Shown piece after piece: positions 10,311 through 20,488 of a stretch of DNA of 64,000 nt (its first letter is position 1; every line of letters starts with the position of its first letter). This DNA is from Phytophthora colocasiae (taxonomy: Eukaryota > Oomycota > Peronosporomycetes > Peronosporales > Peronosporaceae). Position numbers and translations under genes: made by a program. The DNA is taken from positions 1,054,001-1,118,000 of the forward strand of contig JAGKQI010000101.1 in the NCBI GenBank assembly GCA_018806915.1, written 5' to 3'. The notes below the pieces were generated by a model, which saw only the letters and a program-made list of their open reading frames with translations, was not told the origin of the DNA and ran no database searches.

Positions 10311-11006
10311 TTAAACTGTGGTCAATCCCCCCACCGCGACATCAGCTGTGAATATCCTGGCCCCACCGCGGGGTGTGAGGAAGCTGTTCAAAATCTGGGA
10401 GACGGTCACAAAGCGCCCACAGTGAGACCTGGCGCTCGATCGGTACGACATATCCTTGGAAGCCTTTAAAAACTGGTTCATAAAGCGCTCTAGTCGGTGC
10501 TTTCGGATCCGTGTCACCAATTGGCGCCATCCAGCAGCAAGCGGTCCTCGGTTTGGTACTCGAGGCGGAAATCCTGCGGCGGACTCCATGGTACCCACCC
10601 TACTGCAATAGGCGCAGAAGCGGAAGTGGTCGTGGTCATTCACCACGTCAGAAATACTCTTGACCATGGCGCGGAAATCCGAGTACCTGTGTTCAACCTG
10701 GTAGTCGGGTATCTGGCCCTTGTTCTCGCGCCGCAGACGACACCGGCGCTCGTCCAGCGTCTCTACAGTCGGCAGACCCTTCTGCGTGGTGCGCAGGAAC
10801 ACATTGAGGACGTAAATAGTGGCTCCGTTGCTCTCGTATGTGCTACTGATCTCGACGCGGTGGATTTCGTTGAGCAACATGGCCGACTTTGCAGTAGTTG
10901 ACAACTGAGAGAGGCGGTGGATAGGGCTTCTGCTTGGGCTCAGCTCAGCAACTTCGTGCATTGTGTCGACGTTAGCGTCGATCTTGGACGGTAGGCGAAG
11001 GCTCAT
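10311..11006 (-). CDS. PX-like domain protein
   Basis: I prefer the start at 11006 (MSLRLPSKIDANVD), which resembles the N-terminus of the broken neighbour. An ATG at 11033 would add nine residues. The protein has 231 residues: LNEIHRVEISSTYE, VEHRYSDFRAMVKSI (closest of all members to the textbook PX strand), FCAYCSRVGTM with CxxC, FPPRVPNRG, LERFMNQFLKASKDMSYR and HCGRFVTVSQILNSFL. A short tail after that motif (from about residue 210) is unique to this copy. No ACCGGT box was seen within 300 bp upstream. A soluble membrane-binding protein is inferred from the family. Confidence 0.78.
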   Translation of the reverse strand: MSLRLPSKIDANVDTMHEVAELSPSRSPIHRLSQLSTTAKSAMLLNEIHRVEISSTYESNGATIYVLNVFLRTTQKGLPTVETLDERRCRLRRENKGQIPDYQVEHRYSDFRAMVKSISDVVNDHDHFRFCAYCSRVGTMESAAGFPPRVPNRGPLAAGWRQLVTRIRKHRLERFMNQFLKASKDMSYRSSARSHCGRFVTVSQILNSFLTPRGGARIFTADVAVGGLTTV

Positions 11007-11033
11007 GCAGACGGTGATGACGGTCCAACGCAA

Positions 11034-11527
11034 ATTCGCAAGTGATTGGACATGTGTCAGTTGAAGCTGAAACAGTTAAACGGCAGGTCTTGAAGAGCAT
11101 GACTTGCTTTTAAGCATTTTTTTAAAATAAAGTGCTGATATGCTGTACAAGTGTCTTGAACTGTGTGGCACACATGATGGGTGTCATTGCGCCTTGTCGC
11201 ATGTTGATTACGATGGCTGACTGTGAAGGAACCAAGGTTCAGCCTTGTCAGGTTCAGCCTTCAGCGTCGTGGGTCCTGCAAGCGATGGCCTGGAAGAAGC
11301 CTGGCTAGACAGGCAGAGTCTCGCATTGCAGACGTTCCGGACATTGCCTAGAGTGTACCAGCTCTGATCTTCAATGCCAGCGTGCATCAAAGCGCTCTCG
11401 TTTTCCCGGTGGAGTCATCCATGGGCGAATACAGATTCTCATGATTGCGGCTTGCTGCTGCTTCAGACCATTGGCTTGTGTGTGGCTCTGCACTGCACAT
11501 TGTGTAGCCATTTGTACAGTCCAATGT
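11034..11527. other. Intergenic, nothing recognised
   Basis: No reading frame here resembles a protein I know. There are short A-runs and a GGTTCAGCCTT word repeated at 11237 and 11250. Confidence 0.5.
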
Positions 11528-12957
11528 TCAGTGAACATTGTTCACGGCGGTGATATCGCCGGGCTTTGAATTCTGCAAGAGTTCCGGTCTAGCTTGGTCG
11601 CCGAGAAAGTTGTTTAGAAGACCAGACACCGTCGCGTAGCGCTCGCACTGAATAGCAGTGTATCGGTACGACACATCTTTCGCTGCAGTTAGCAGCTCGT
11701 TAATAAACTTTTCCAAGCCATGCTTCCTTGAGTGAACGAGTAGCTGCCGCCATCCCGTGTATCCCGCCACGGCGCTTTTGTTCGGGTAGCGTGAGGGGAA
11801 CTCTCCATCTGTAACCAGCCACAGCACGCGGCTACAGTAAGCACAACATTGCGGGTGCTTATTGCCCCTAGTAGATGCTGCACTCACGACGTCCAAGATG
11901 CGCTGCCGTAGCTTCCTGAAGGAAGAGTAGCGATGCTCCACCTGGTAATCGGGACGGTTGCTCGGAAGGGGATTAATTCCGAGTACCAGTGGCCGGATCC
12001 CGAGTACACCAACCGACTTTGAGAGGTTTTGCTAAACGAATTGAGGTCAGTTCGTACCGGTACTTTTGCGGTTTTACTAGCTCACAACAACTCGAGAACA
12101 AGCCAAGCGCGGCGGAGCACGCGGGCTTAGCAACGCTGCCGATGGATCAAGCGAAGGCGAAGCCGGAGCGGGCTTAGGGTCTGCACTCGCGAGCGTAGCG
12201 AGCTGCTAGGGGTGGCTGGGATCGCGCGGAGCGCGTAGCTGGGCAGTAAAGGACAGCAGAGAGAGGACAAGCGCGGTGGAGAACGCTGGCTGGTGGTTTA
12301 ATGCTCCGTGTGCGAAGCACACGGGCTTAAACCCCAGCGCTGTCGACGGATCAAGCGAAGGCGAAGCCGGAGCGGGCTTAGGCTGGCGGTTTAACGCTCC
12401 GTGTGCGGAGCACGCGGGCTTAAACCCCAGTATTACGGACAATAAATGAGTTAAATTAATGAATGCTTCGTTATGGCTGAGCGGCATTCTGCCAGGTTTC
12501 CCTGGTACTTTTTTCCCGCCAATTTTTTGTACTCCGAATTCGGTACTTGGAATTCTACCGATGTGAACTCGGGTTTCGGCCGGCGCTGGCGGTATTGTCG
12601 GTAACCGGTATGTGTACTCGATTTCCGGCTTCCAGTACTCGGGATTAGTCCGCACCCACGGTTGCTCTCTTTTTTAGATGTTTGATGCCACGTGAGCTTG
12701 TTGTTGCTGTGCACTGAGGCCGTAGGCAAACCCTTCTGCACTCCGAGAAGGAAAACGTCAGCCACGTAAATGGTTACGCGGGCGCCGTGCAGCTCCCGGT
12801 CGTAGGCGTCTCGGATGGCCACGTGTCTAATCTGGTTCAATGATACGGCGCATTTAGCGCTGTTGGAGAGCTGCGAGAGGGGGTGATTCCAGTCTGCCTC
12901 CACGCTGCGGCGCTGTGTGTTGTCATTGTCAGTGAGTACATCTGCTTCGAGTCTCAT
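11528..12957 (-). pseudogene. PX-like gene split by a Mutator-like insertion
   Basis: The N-terminal half starts at 12957 (MRLEADVLTDNDN) and runs LNQIRHVAIRDAYDRE to LTWHQTSKKES. The C-terminal half (about 11953 down to 11528) resumes with DYQVEHRYSSFRKLR, CCAYCSRVLWLV, FPSRYPN and QCERYATVSGLLNNFL. The two halves read in the same frame once the 694-bp element and one copy of its 10-bp target duplication are discounted, so the gene was intact when hit. As it stands, translation runs out of the PX domain into the element and stops at 12451 inside it. Confidence 0.9.
11964..12657. mobile_element. Non-autonomous Mutator-like element (MITE-size)
   Basis: 694 bp flanked by a perfect 10-bp duplication (ACGGTTGCTC at 11954-11963 and 12658-12667). 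The first and last 33 bp are imperfect inverted repeats, 24 of 33 bases matching, sharing TAAT and CCGAGTAC. Inside are two or three copies of a GCGAAGGCGAAGCCGGAGCG / CACGCGGGCTTAAACCCCAG block. There is no transposase. The 10-bp duplication suggests Mutator-like mobilisation; the family is inferred from that. Confidence 0.85.
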
Positions 12958-13035
12958 CTTGTGCTTCTGATTATGAGCTAGGAGGGATGATCGATTAGCA
13001 AAACATAGTCTCTTACAAAAGCATATCGGTACTCA

Positions 13036-13043
13036 ACCGGTAT
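13036..13043 (-). promoter_or_regulatory. ACCGGTAT box
   Basis: 79 bp upstream of the start of the split PX gene at 12957. Confidence 0.35.
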
Positions 13044-13332
13044 ATCCGACGACCGCTTCGTGATGGCAGCGGTCAGATAACCAACACGCGAGAGCGCCAC
13101 AGCTTCGTCAGCTTTAACTGCCCCACGTCCTCGCTGTCCCTCGTGCAAGAGGCTGGAGAGATCGTTTCTGTAAAGTTTTCAACCCACTTTCGATAAAGAG
13201 ACGTCGCAACGGGGATGGCGCTTTCGATTTTGTCGCAAGCAGGTTCGCTTACATGTTTAATACTAACTACATGTACATGCAATAGCGCGTCGATGCTCAC
13301 CATATCTGCCGCAATCAGCACCACGACAACGC

Positions 13333-13989
13333 TTACCCATGCGGCTCCAGTAAGAAGTTCTGCAGAAGCTGCGAGACAATAATGAAGCGCTGACACTGCG
13401 CGTTCCCATGACGATAGGATTTGTCCTTGGCAGCTGCTAAGAGCTCGTTGATAAATCGCTCCAGCTTGTGTTGGCGGCTGTGGGCTAACAAGCTATGCCA
13501 TCCAGTGTAAGTCGCGACGACACCTCGGTTTGGGAAGCGCGACGGGAAACCACCGTATAGCATTAACCACAGCACGCGGTTACAGTACGAGCACCATACC
13601 GGGTGCATCTGATCGTCCTTCACATCCACCACCTCAATAATCTTCTCGCGCAAGACACGGAAGTCCGAGTAGCGGTGCTGCACTTGGCACTCGGGGTGTT
13701 CAGCGTCCTGTTCGTGCAGCAGTCGCCGCTTACGTGCACGAACGCTCTCGTTGGCGTTGGAAGTGGGAAGTCCTTGCTGCGCTCGCTGCAGGTATACATC
13801 TACGACGTATATCGTAGCGCCATCATTCTCGGGACTATCAAACATGCCACGGATGGCCACGCGCTGCAGCTGATTGAGGCTCACAGCGAACTTTGCACTA
13901 TCTGAGAGCTGTGAGAGGCGGCGCCCCAGCTCTACATCCAAGCTGTGACGCGGCTCGTCGATCTCTTCACTCGTGTAGGTAGGTCCCAT
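13333..13989 (-). CDS. PX-like domain protein
   Basis: 218 residues starting MGPTYTSEEIDEPRHS. Domain features: LNQLQRVAIRGMFD, VQHRYSDFRVLREKI, WCSYCNRVLWLM with CxxC, FPSRFPNRG, LERFINELLAAAKDKSYR and QCQRFIIVSQLLQNFL. The usual VEHRY is VQHRY here, and the preceding YQ is CQ. It is divergently transcribed from the MSH3-like gene 158 bp away, and the shared interval holds an ACCGGTAT box. Closest in sequence to the split neighbour (AHSRQHKLERFINELL versus VHSRKHGLEKFINELL), which suggests local tandem duplication. Confidence 0.8.
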   Translation of the reverse strand: MGPTYTSEEIDEPRHSLDVELGRRLSQLSDSAKFAVSLNQLQRVAIRGMFDSPENDGATIYVVDVYLQRAQQGLPTSNANESVRARKRRLLHEQDAEHPECQVQHRYSDFRVLREKIIEVVDVKDDQMHPVWCSYCNRVLWLMLYGGFPSRFPNRGVVATYTGWHSLLAHSRQHKLERFINELLAAAKDKSYRHGNAQCQRFIIVSQLLQNFLLEPHG

Positions 13990-14091
13990 GTGCCTTTAGT
14001 TGTGCTCGGTTCAGCGCAATTGCAATTGTGAGAAACATCGTTCAAGTTGAAGCCAAAAACGAGGTCGACACCGGTTTCAATACATAAAGGT

Positions 14092-14099
14092 ACCGGTAT
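14092..14099. promoter_or_regulatory. ACCGGTAT box in a divergent promoter
   Basis: Lies between the PX start (13989, minus) and the MSH3-like start (14148, plus), 103 bp and 49 bp away respectively. A second ACCGGT lies near 14070. Confidence 0.35.
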
Positions 14100-14147
14100 T
14101 GAAAGTGCGTAAGCCAATCAGAGCGAAGCCCAAGTTAATACTGAACA

Positions 14148-17100
14148 ATGCAGCAATCGAAGTACTTTTGCTCTGCATCTCCATCGAGAATTCGCCATGA
14201 CGCGTCCATATTAACTACCGTTCGATCGCGCAAGCGGAAGCAGAGAGATGTCATCGCAGATAAATCTATGAAGAGCGCAACTTCTTCCTCTTTAACTGTC
14301 ATGGAGAAGCAAGTCGTGAAGCTACAAAAAACGCATCCGGATACGCTACTGTTGTTCGAATGCGGTTATCGCATGCGGATTTTTGATAAAGACGCAAAGG
14401 TAGGATACCCATATCTAGTATAGCAGGAGTGTTGGTCAGGTGCTGAGTGCGGGTTATGAAGAATGCTGCTGTGGTGTTAGGCATCCGAGCTCAACAACAC
14501 AAGAATTTTCTGGAGGCGTCAGTACCAGTACATCGTACATTATTTCATGCTCGGCGGTTGGTTCATGCCGGGTTCAAGGTTGGCGTCGTGAAGCAGGTGG
14601 ACTCAGTCGCCATGCGAACTGCTACCAAAGCTCCAGGGATACAACGCAAACCTCTCGAACGGTAGGTAATTACTGGTATTGTGGGGTTAATTAGAACTGA
14701 TTGAACTGTGGTGCAGATGTGTAGCGGAGATTTACACGCGGGCCACAATTCCAGAACCGGAAGGTAACGGAGGTGAAAGTGACGAGGAAGAACCCACGTG
14801 TCCGAGGTTTATCGCTTGTATTGTGGAAGCAACTATCCATTCCAAGCCGTTTTTCTCACAGTCACTGCATGAGATGGATGAGGAGATGCAGAGAAACCAG
14901 GTGCGGAAACTCCAACATCTTTAAAGGTGTAGTTAGCTAAGCTTGAGCTGATGTCACTGGTTTTGTCTAGGCGTTCTCCGAAGACGTACAGATTGGCATT
15001 TTCATGCACGATGTACATACTGGAGAGACCAGATTTGATGAGTTTGAAGACGGTACAAGCACTTTTGCTTATTTTGCGTGAATTTATTTACCCAAACTCA
15101 CTTTGCTTAAACTGAATCATTAGAAGGAAGGCGACAGCGATTGCAGAGCACATTAGAAGCGCTTGATCCTGTTGAGTTTGTGTTACCTTCAGGCCGACTC
15201 AGTGCTTACACGGAGCAGTTGTTGGAGAGTTTTGTGACCCTCTCCAATGATTCTTCTACTACAGACGATCTACGAACCTGTATTCGTGTGGAACGATTGC
15301 CGAACGAGCATTTTGACTACTCTACCGCAAAGGAGACTTTCACACACGCTTTTCACGAAGCCGAGACTGAATACGCTGGTGTAGTGGCTTACCCAAGTCT
15401 GTCGAGGCTGTGCATGTGTTGCTTTGGCGGGATGTGGCAGTACCTCTCTTCGCTTGGAATGGTGCAAACTCTTATCGCTCCAAATTACACGAACTTATCT
15501 GCTGTTTCATCAGCATTCTCGGGACGATTCCATCTCCCCACTGAAGCCCATCGCGATCTCGATCTCTTCGTCAACTCGGTAAATTAATGATGGTCAATAC
15601 TTGTTTCCATTACCAGTTCTCACTTGTGTAATGCCTTTTAGACAACCAAGCGTGGCGTAGGCTCTCTGTTGTCGATCCTCAATCATACGAAAACCAATGC
15701 TGGGGCAAGAAAACTACGTGATTGGATACAAAACCCACTTACGTCGCTTCCAGAGATCATGGCACGCCAAAGAGCGATCGAAAGTCTAGCATTTCCAGCA
15801 GGATCATTGTCGATGGAGTCCATGCCGCAACGCCTAGCGTATGAGGAGCTAACGACCGTGGTCTTACCACGCAGTAAGCACCTTCTGAAGTATCTGCAGC
15901 AAATTCATCTCGGAAAAGCGACTCCAAGCCAAGCTGTAGGCGCGCTTCAAATTTTGCAGGATCTCGAAGAGAACGTCAAAGAGCTCAGGGCATCATTCGC
16001 GTCGCATCCAGAGTTCTGTTCAATTGAAGAGCAATCAATGCTGGAGCGTCTTTTGGAGGGATATCCATTGCTGCAAACGCGTCTCACGGATCTCCTTGAT
16101 GATGTGAATGTGAAATGTGCGAGGCGTAATGATGTCGAGAATACAGTGGAGAAGCTCCTGTGCAGAAAACCCTCACAAGCTCGAAAGTATCGAGAATTGA
16201 CACGAGAACTGGAGACACTTGAGCGTGAATATGACGCAGTGCTGGCCACATGTAGAGGAATTCTCAAGAATCCGTTGCTGGAATACGCTACTTTTCGAGG
16301 AGGTTCGCTGAGTGACATCCACCACTTGATCGAAGTCAATCGCTCGGATCTTCAGCAGGTGCCCGAAGGATGGCTGGTCGTGAATTCTACCAAGAAACTC
16401 GTTCGCTTTCATCCGAAACAGATTATTCAGCTCCATGTCCAGGAAGAGTATGTGAAGGAACAAAAAGAGCAACTGATTCGCTCAATCTGGAGACAATTCG
16501 TCACGAAGGTCGATGCGCAAGTTTACGTATTGGGGATGACTTGTGTTGACATTCTGGCCAACTTGGACGCTTTGTGCTCACTTGCGACTGTAGCCCAGAG
16601 CTTTCCAAACTATAGTCGCCCTGAATTTGTGGATGATGGCTATACTACATTGGAGATCATCGATGGACGCCACCCGATTATTGAGATGCTGCTGGACGGA
16701 ACTTCATACATCAGCAACTCAGTGGAAATGTCAAGTTCTGCAGAGTCGCCTGGGTGTTTGGTCGTTGTGTCAGGCCCCAACATGGGAGGCAAGACCAGTT
16801 TACTGAGGATGTGCGCACTCGTAGTAATCCTCGCTCAGATCGGTTCCTTTGTTCCTGCTTCAAATGTGCGGTTATCGGTATTTGACGGGATTTACACGCT
16901 CATGCATCGCACAACGCCTCAGTATCGTGGTTCTTCTCCAAGTGCTCAAGAACTGCTAACACTGGGCTCTATTTCACGCAACGCAACGAAGAATTCTCTT
17001 GTTTTGGTGGATGAGATTGGCTTTGGCATGACAGTTCCTTACGCTGAAGCTGTGGCTGTGGCCCAGATGATGTACCTCATGGAAACCGTCGGGTGTCATG

Positions 17101-17351
17101 TGATGTTTGCAACGCATCTAACTGCAGCAATTGAGAAGCTTCGGGCTCGTCTGGGGGACAAATGCCAGACAAAGCAGTTGGAATATCATTTTTACCAGGA
17201 ACAAGGCGAGAACGCTGAAGACATGTTAACATTCCATTACGTGCTGAAAGACGGCATTGCTAGTGATAGCTTCGCTATCGAGACAGCGAGACGGGCTGGT
17301 ATCGCGTCGCACATCTTAGAGCGAGCGAAGGCGCTGCGACGCGACCAATAA
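14148..17351 (+). CDS. MSH3: MutS homologue, MSH3-like, six exons
   Basis: Exons 14148-14399, 14462-14661, 14717-14900, 14971-15052, 15124-15578 and 15642-17351 keep one frame and give 960 residues. Exon 1 has EKQVVKLQKTHPDTLLLFECGYR and exon 2 has NFLEASVPVHRTLFHARRL and KVGVVKQVDS, the mismatch-binding and connector signature of MSH3. Later come the lever/clamp region and an ABC ATPase with Walker A GPNMGGKT (16773-16796) and Walker B LVLVDEIGFG. The usual signature (STFMxEL) reads SSPSAQELLTL, and the RMGAxD stretch before it is replaced by LMHRTTPQYRG. MSH3 pairs with MSH2 to repair insertion/deletion loops. The altered ATPase face may mean reduced or specialised activity. It ends 24 bp from the convergent oxidase gene. 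Confidence 0.82.
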
Positions 17352-17374
17352 AAGGCCATTTCTTTTTCCACAAT

Positions 17375-19384
17375 TTAATCTCCAGAGATCATGTCCACCC
17401 CAGCGATCATACCGGCATCTGAGTGACCGAGGATATGGCAGTGAGCAGCCACAATGCCCGTGTAATCTTCAGGGCGGAAACGGATGGTCACGTTGCCAGG
17501 AGTGGGCACAGAAATGACGTCGCGCCAGTCGCCGATCTCGTAGTCGATGCCATGTCCGTGACTCATGTCCACGATCTGGAAGGCGTTCGTATGCAGGTGG
17601 AACGGGTGATTCTTCAGCGTCACTTCGCCGCTCTCGTCCCTCCTGTTGATGATTACCCACTCCTGAACGCGACCGAGCATCATCGTGCGGATGCTGGTAC
17701 CGTCGAAGAGCTCGTGGTTGATGTAGTACGGCTTGTAGTAGAAGCCGTCCTTCATGACTGGATCGCCCATGGTGAACTCAAACTCGAACGGTAGAGGATC
17801 CATTCCTGCACGGTCCTCGGCAGACAACTCGAGCAAGCTCTTCGACGGTCCATAAAGCTCTGAGGGTGGGGGTACAGCTGTGATGAGGGGCTCATCCAGC
17901 GACTCACCTTGCACGTGGACGAATGCCAGTACGCCCGAGTATAGATCCGAGTGGTTACCCATAAAATTGTGAAGCTTGGGGTCTTTGACAGATTGAATGG
18001 GGCGTAGTTCTTCGGGGCCACCGTCTGCAGTTGGTTCACAGTTCAGAACAACGTCAACTCGAGCGCCAGGCAACAGGATCACAGTCTCCATTGGGCGTGG
18101 CTTCGGCATGTAAAGACCATCACTTGCAGCCAGCATAATGGAGCAACCGGGCACCTGCACTTCTAATGAGGCGGTGCCACCGGCATGCAGCATTCGAAGC
18201 AAGACGTTTTCGTGCGGACGTACCTCGATCTTGGGCAGATACTCTCCATTAACAGAGAAATACTGGGCAATGGGTGGGAGCTGAGGCTTCTCTTCGGAGG
18301 AGTCCATTTCTTCCAGCAGTTCCTTCGACATCTTCGCGTTCCTGACCGGACGTTCAATCTCCTGAACGTCCGGATAAAGCTTACGTACCTGTGCATCAAG
18401 TTTCACTTTGCCCGTGTACGTAAGCTGCATATCCAGAGTACTGCGCGAAGCCTTGGCTGCTTCCGGTAACGAGGTCATCATGCCTCCACTGAACTTGAAC
18501 TCCTGCAGCACCACAACATGTCTCTGCTTGATGGCCGCGTACTCTACCGGGACAGTCTCCGGGTCATCCTCCACCACAATTGGACCCACCATGCCTCCCC
18601 CCATCTGCAGAAACACCGAGCCGTGGAAATGCGGGTGGTAATGGAACAGTCCCCTTGGGTGGTTCAGCGGTACATGTAAGTGAGTATCTGCACTCTCTCC
18701 AGGAGCTACGATCCGGAACACATTGTCTTCTGTGCCTGTGGGGTCCACGTGCATGCCGTGGATGTGCAGGTTGGTGTTATTAGGCTCGTGCATCGTGTTG
18801 GCCGTCCATTCTCCTGCCACATTGGGTCCCAAATTATTTGTCAAGTGGATGTTCAGTAGATCCCCCGGCTTCAAGACCAGCATCGGGCCAGGCACACTGT
18901 CCTCGTACGCGCGGGTGTAGAACGCGATCGGTCCGTTGTTCACGAGCTTCTCGGACACAGTAATACTTGTATCGAGTCGTCCATTGACCGACACTCTCTT
19001 CTCGAGCGTCGGTAGCTCTGGGAGCTGTTGTAGCACCTGATTCAGCAATTCCACACGTGTCGTGGGCTCCTTTGCCTGTACGCGTAGACTCTGACTGCGC
19101 TCCTGGTGGACGTAGGCCATGAGCAGCAGCACTACAACGCCCATACCAACCACAAAAGTACACGCCACGTTGCGGCGTAGACGTAGCGACTGCGTTTGCA
19201 GCTGGCGCGCACCTCTGCGCAGGAAAAAGTCGTTGTCTTTGGCGTCGTCCTCTGCGTCTTCTGTCTCTGCTTCGTCCGCGCGCTTGGACTCACAGAAGAC
19301 GCCAGTGCCGTAGCTGTTGTTGCGCGGGGAACGGGGCCCCGCCGAGCGCTTGCGACTGCCGTCCGCCGCCGTCGGGAGAGCCAT
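17375..19384 (-). CDS. Membrane-anchored multicopper oxidase (laccase-like)
   Basis: 669 residues. A single hydrophobic segment at about residues 72-90 (FVVGMGVVVLLLMAYV) follows a basic, Ser-rich N-terminus, which predicts a type II anchor with the enzyme outside or in the secretory pathway. All four copper-ligand motifs are present in order: NLHIHGMHVD, FHYHPHFHGS, HPFHLHTNAF and HCHILGHSDAGM. The last gives the Cys of the type 1 site and a Met position like bacterial CueO/bilirubin-oxidase relatives rather than a plant laccase. Three cupredoxin domains are expected. Substrate is unknown; phenols or metal ions (Fe, Mn, Cu) are the family options. Single exon. Confidence 0.88.
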   Translation of the reverse strand: MALPTAADGSRKRSAGPRSPRNNSYGTGVFCESKRADEAETEDAEDDAKDNDFFLRRGARQLQTQSLRLRRNVACTFVVGMGVVVLLLMAYVHQERSQSLRVQAKEPTTRVELLNQVLQQLPELPTLEKRVSVNGRLDTSITVSEKLVNNGPIAFYTRAYEDSVPGPMLVLKPGDLLNIHLTNNLGPNVAGEWTANTMHEPNNTNLHIHGMHVDPTGTEDNVFRIVAPGESADTHLHVPLNHPRGLFHYHPHFHGSVFLQMGGGMVGPIVVEDDPETVPVEYAAIKQRHVVVLQEFKFSGGMMTSLPEAAKASRSTLDMQLTYTGKVKLDAQVRKLYPDVQEIERPVRNAKMSKELLEEMDSSEEKPQLPPIAQYFSVNGEYLPKIEVRPHENVLLRMLHAGGTASLEVQVPGCSIMLAASDGLYMPKPRPMETVILLPGARVDVVLNCEPTADGGPEELRPIQSVKDPKLHNFMGNHSDLYSGVLAFVHVQGESLDEPLITAVPPPSELYGPSKSLLELSAEDRAGMDPLPFEFEFTMGDPVMKDGFYYKPYYINHELFDGTSIRTMMLGRVQEWVIINRRDESGEVTLKNHPFHLHTNAFQIVDMSHGHGIDYEIGDWRDVISVPTPGNVTIRFRPEDYTGIVAAHCHILGHSDAGMIAGVDMISGD

Positions 19385-19603
19385 CGGACCAGTCGAATCT
19401 TAGAGTGGCACCATAGACGCGAAGTGGAAATGGGAAGAAATGGTGTGCCACACACAATTATGGTCGGAACACATAGCGTAGTACTCAAAATGACTTTGGC
19501 ATACATGTAGTACTAGTTCACAGTTCCTTCTCGACGGCAAAATATTTACTAGATTTCATATTGTTTGACTAGATTAATGTGCTGTGTGGTCGCTGGTCTG
19601 TTC

Positions 19604-20386
19604 TCACGAGAAAAACGACTCGCCAGTCTGCTCCGACAGGAAACGCTTGACCAGCGCCGGGATGATGTGATACCCACGCAACGACCTCGAGCAGGACGTG
19701 TAGTCCTCGCGAGCCACGTAAAGCAGCTCGTTGATAAACGTACTCAGGATATACTTGCGTTCCTCCGTGGTGGTCGTGAACTTGACCTTGAGACTAGGTT
19801 TGCATGGCATCACATGAAGGAAATCCAGCAGACCGGAGCAGTACGTGCACGACTTGCACTTGGGGTGATGCTTGCGCGCGATGTGCGCCACGTTGGAGCG
19901 AAGTCTCGCGAAACTAGAGTAGCGTTGCTCAATCTGGTAGTCGGGGCCTCTGTTCTCGGGTTCAAGGCCTACCATGGTCTTGTAAGGAACTGGATGACCA
20001 CTAGACAATTTACGGAGCGTGCTGCGAGTGGACGGAAGTCCCTTTTGCTGACGGTAACGGTACACATCCAGCACGAAGTAGATGACGCCTTCTTCACGTT
20101 CAATAACCTCATGAATACCGATATACTCGATACGTGAGAGGAACAAGCGGATCTCCGTGGCGCGTGACACCTGCTGCGGGTACATCATGACGGGCGCCAA
20201 CTCCAGCTCGCGGAGCATCAGAATTTCTGAGGACAGCGGACTCAGGAGTTGATCGGCTGCATTCGCTACTGCGGCTTTCTGGCCTTTGTTGTTTTCGACT
20301 GGTGTTGCTGTGGCTGATTGTAGCGTTGCTCTTACTGTGGCCACGTCCTGCTCGCCATCGTCGTCGTCGTCCATGATCTTTGCCAT
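19604..20386 (-). CDS. PX-like domain protein, divergent
   Basis: I place the start at 20386 (MAKIMDDDDDGEQDV), giving 260 residues; an ATG at 20488 would add 34. The domain reads IRLFLSRIEYIGIHE, YFVLDVYRYRQQKGLP, YQIEQRYSSFARLRS, CKSCTYCSGLLDFL and ALVKRFL. The basic RYSSF strand is kept, the CxxC has become CKSCTYC (two overlapping CxxC), and the proline loop is replaced by MPCKPSLKVKF. It is an early-branching member separated from the main cluster by MSH3 and the oxidase. Function as for the family, with lower certainty. Confidence 0.75.
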   Translation of the reverse strand: MAKIMDDDDDGEQDVATVRATLQSATATPVENNKGQKAAVANAADQLLSPLSSEILMLRELELAPVMMYPQQVSRATEIRLFLSRIEYIGIHEVIEREEGVIYFVLDVYRYRQQKGLPSTRSTLRKLSSGHPVPYKTMVGLEPENRGPDYQIEQRYSSFARLRSNVAHIARKHHPKCKSCTYCSGLLDFLHVMPCKPSLKVKFTTTTEERKYILSTFINELLYVAREDYTSCSRSLRGYHIIPALVKRFLSEQTGESFFS

Positions 20387-20488
20387 TGCGCTGCTGGCCT
20401 GTTCGCCTGGAGAGACCCTGAACGCCAAAACTGAAGTGAGATCCGAACCGCATACTCTGAATGGAACTGCCCATGTAGGCGTAAACAT

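Noticed and set aside
13073..13396. 107-codon minus-strand frame overlapping the PX 3' end
   Set aside because: Composition is unconvincing, it overlaps a solid gene in another frame, and no relative exists among paralogues.
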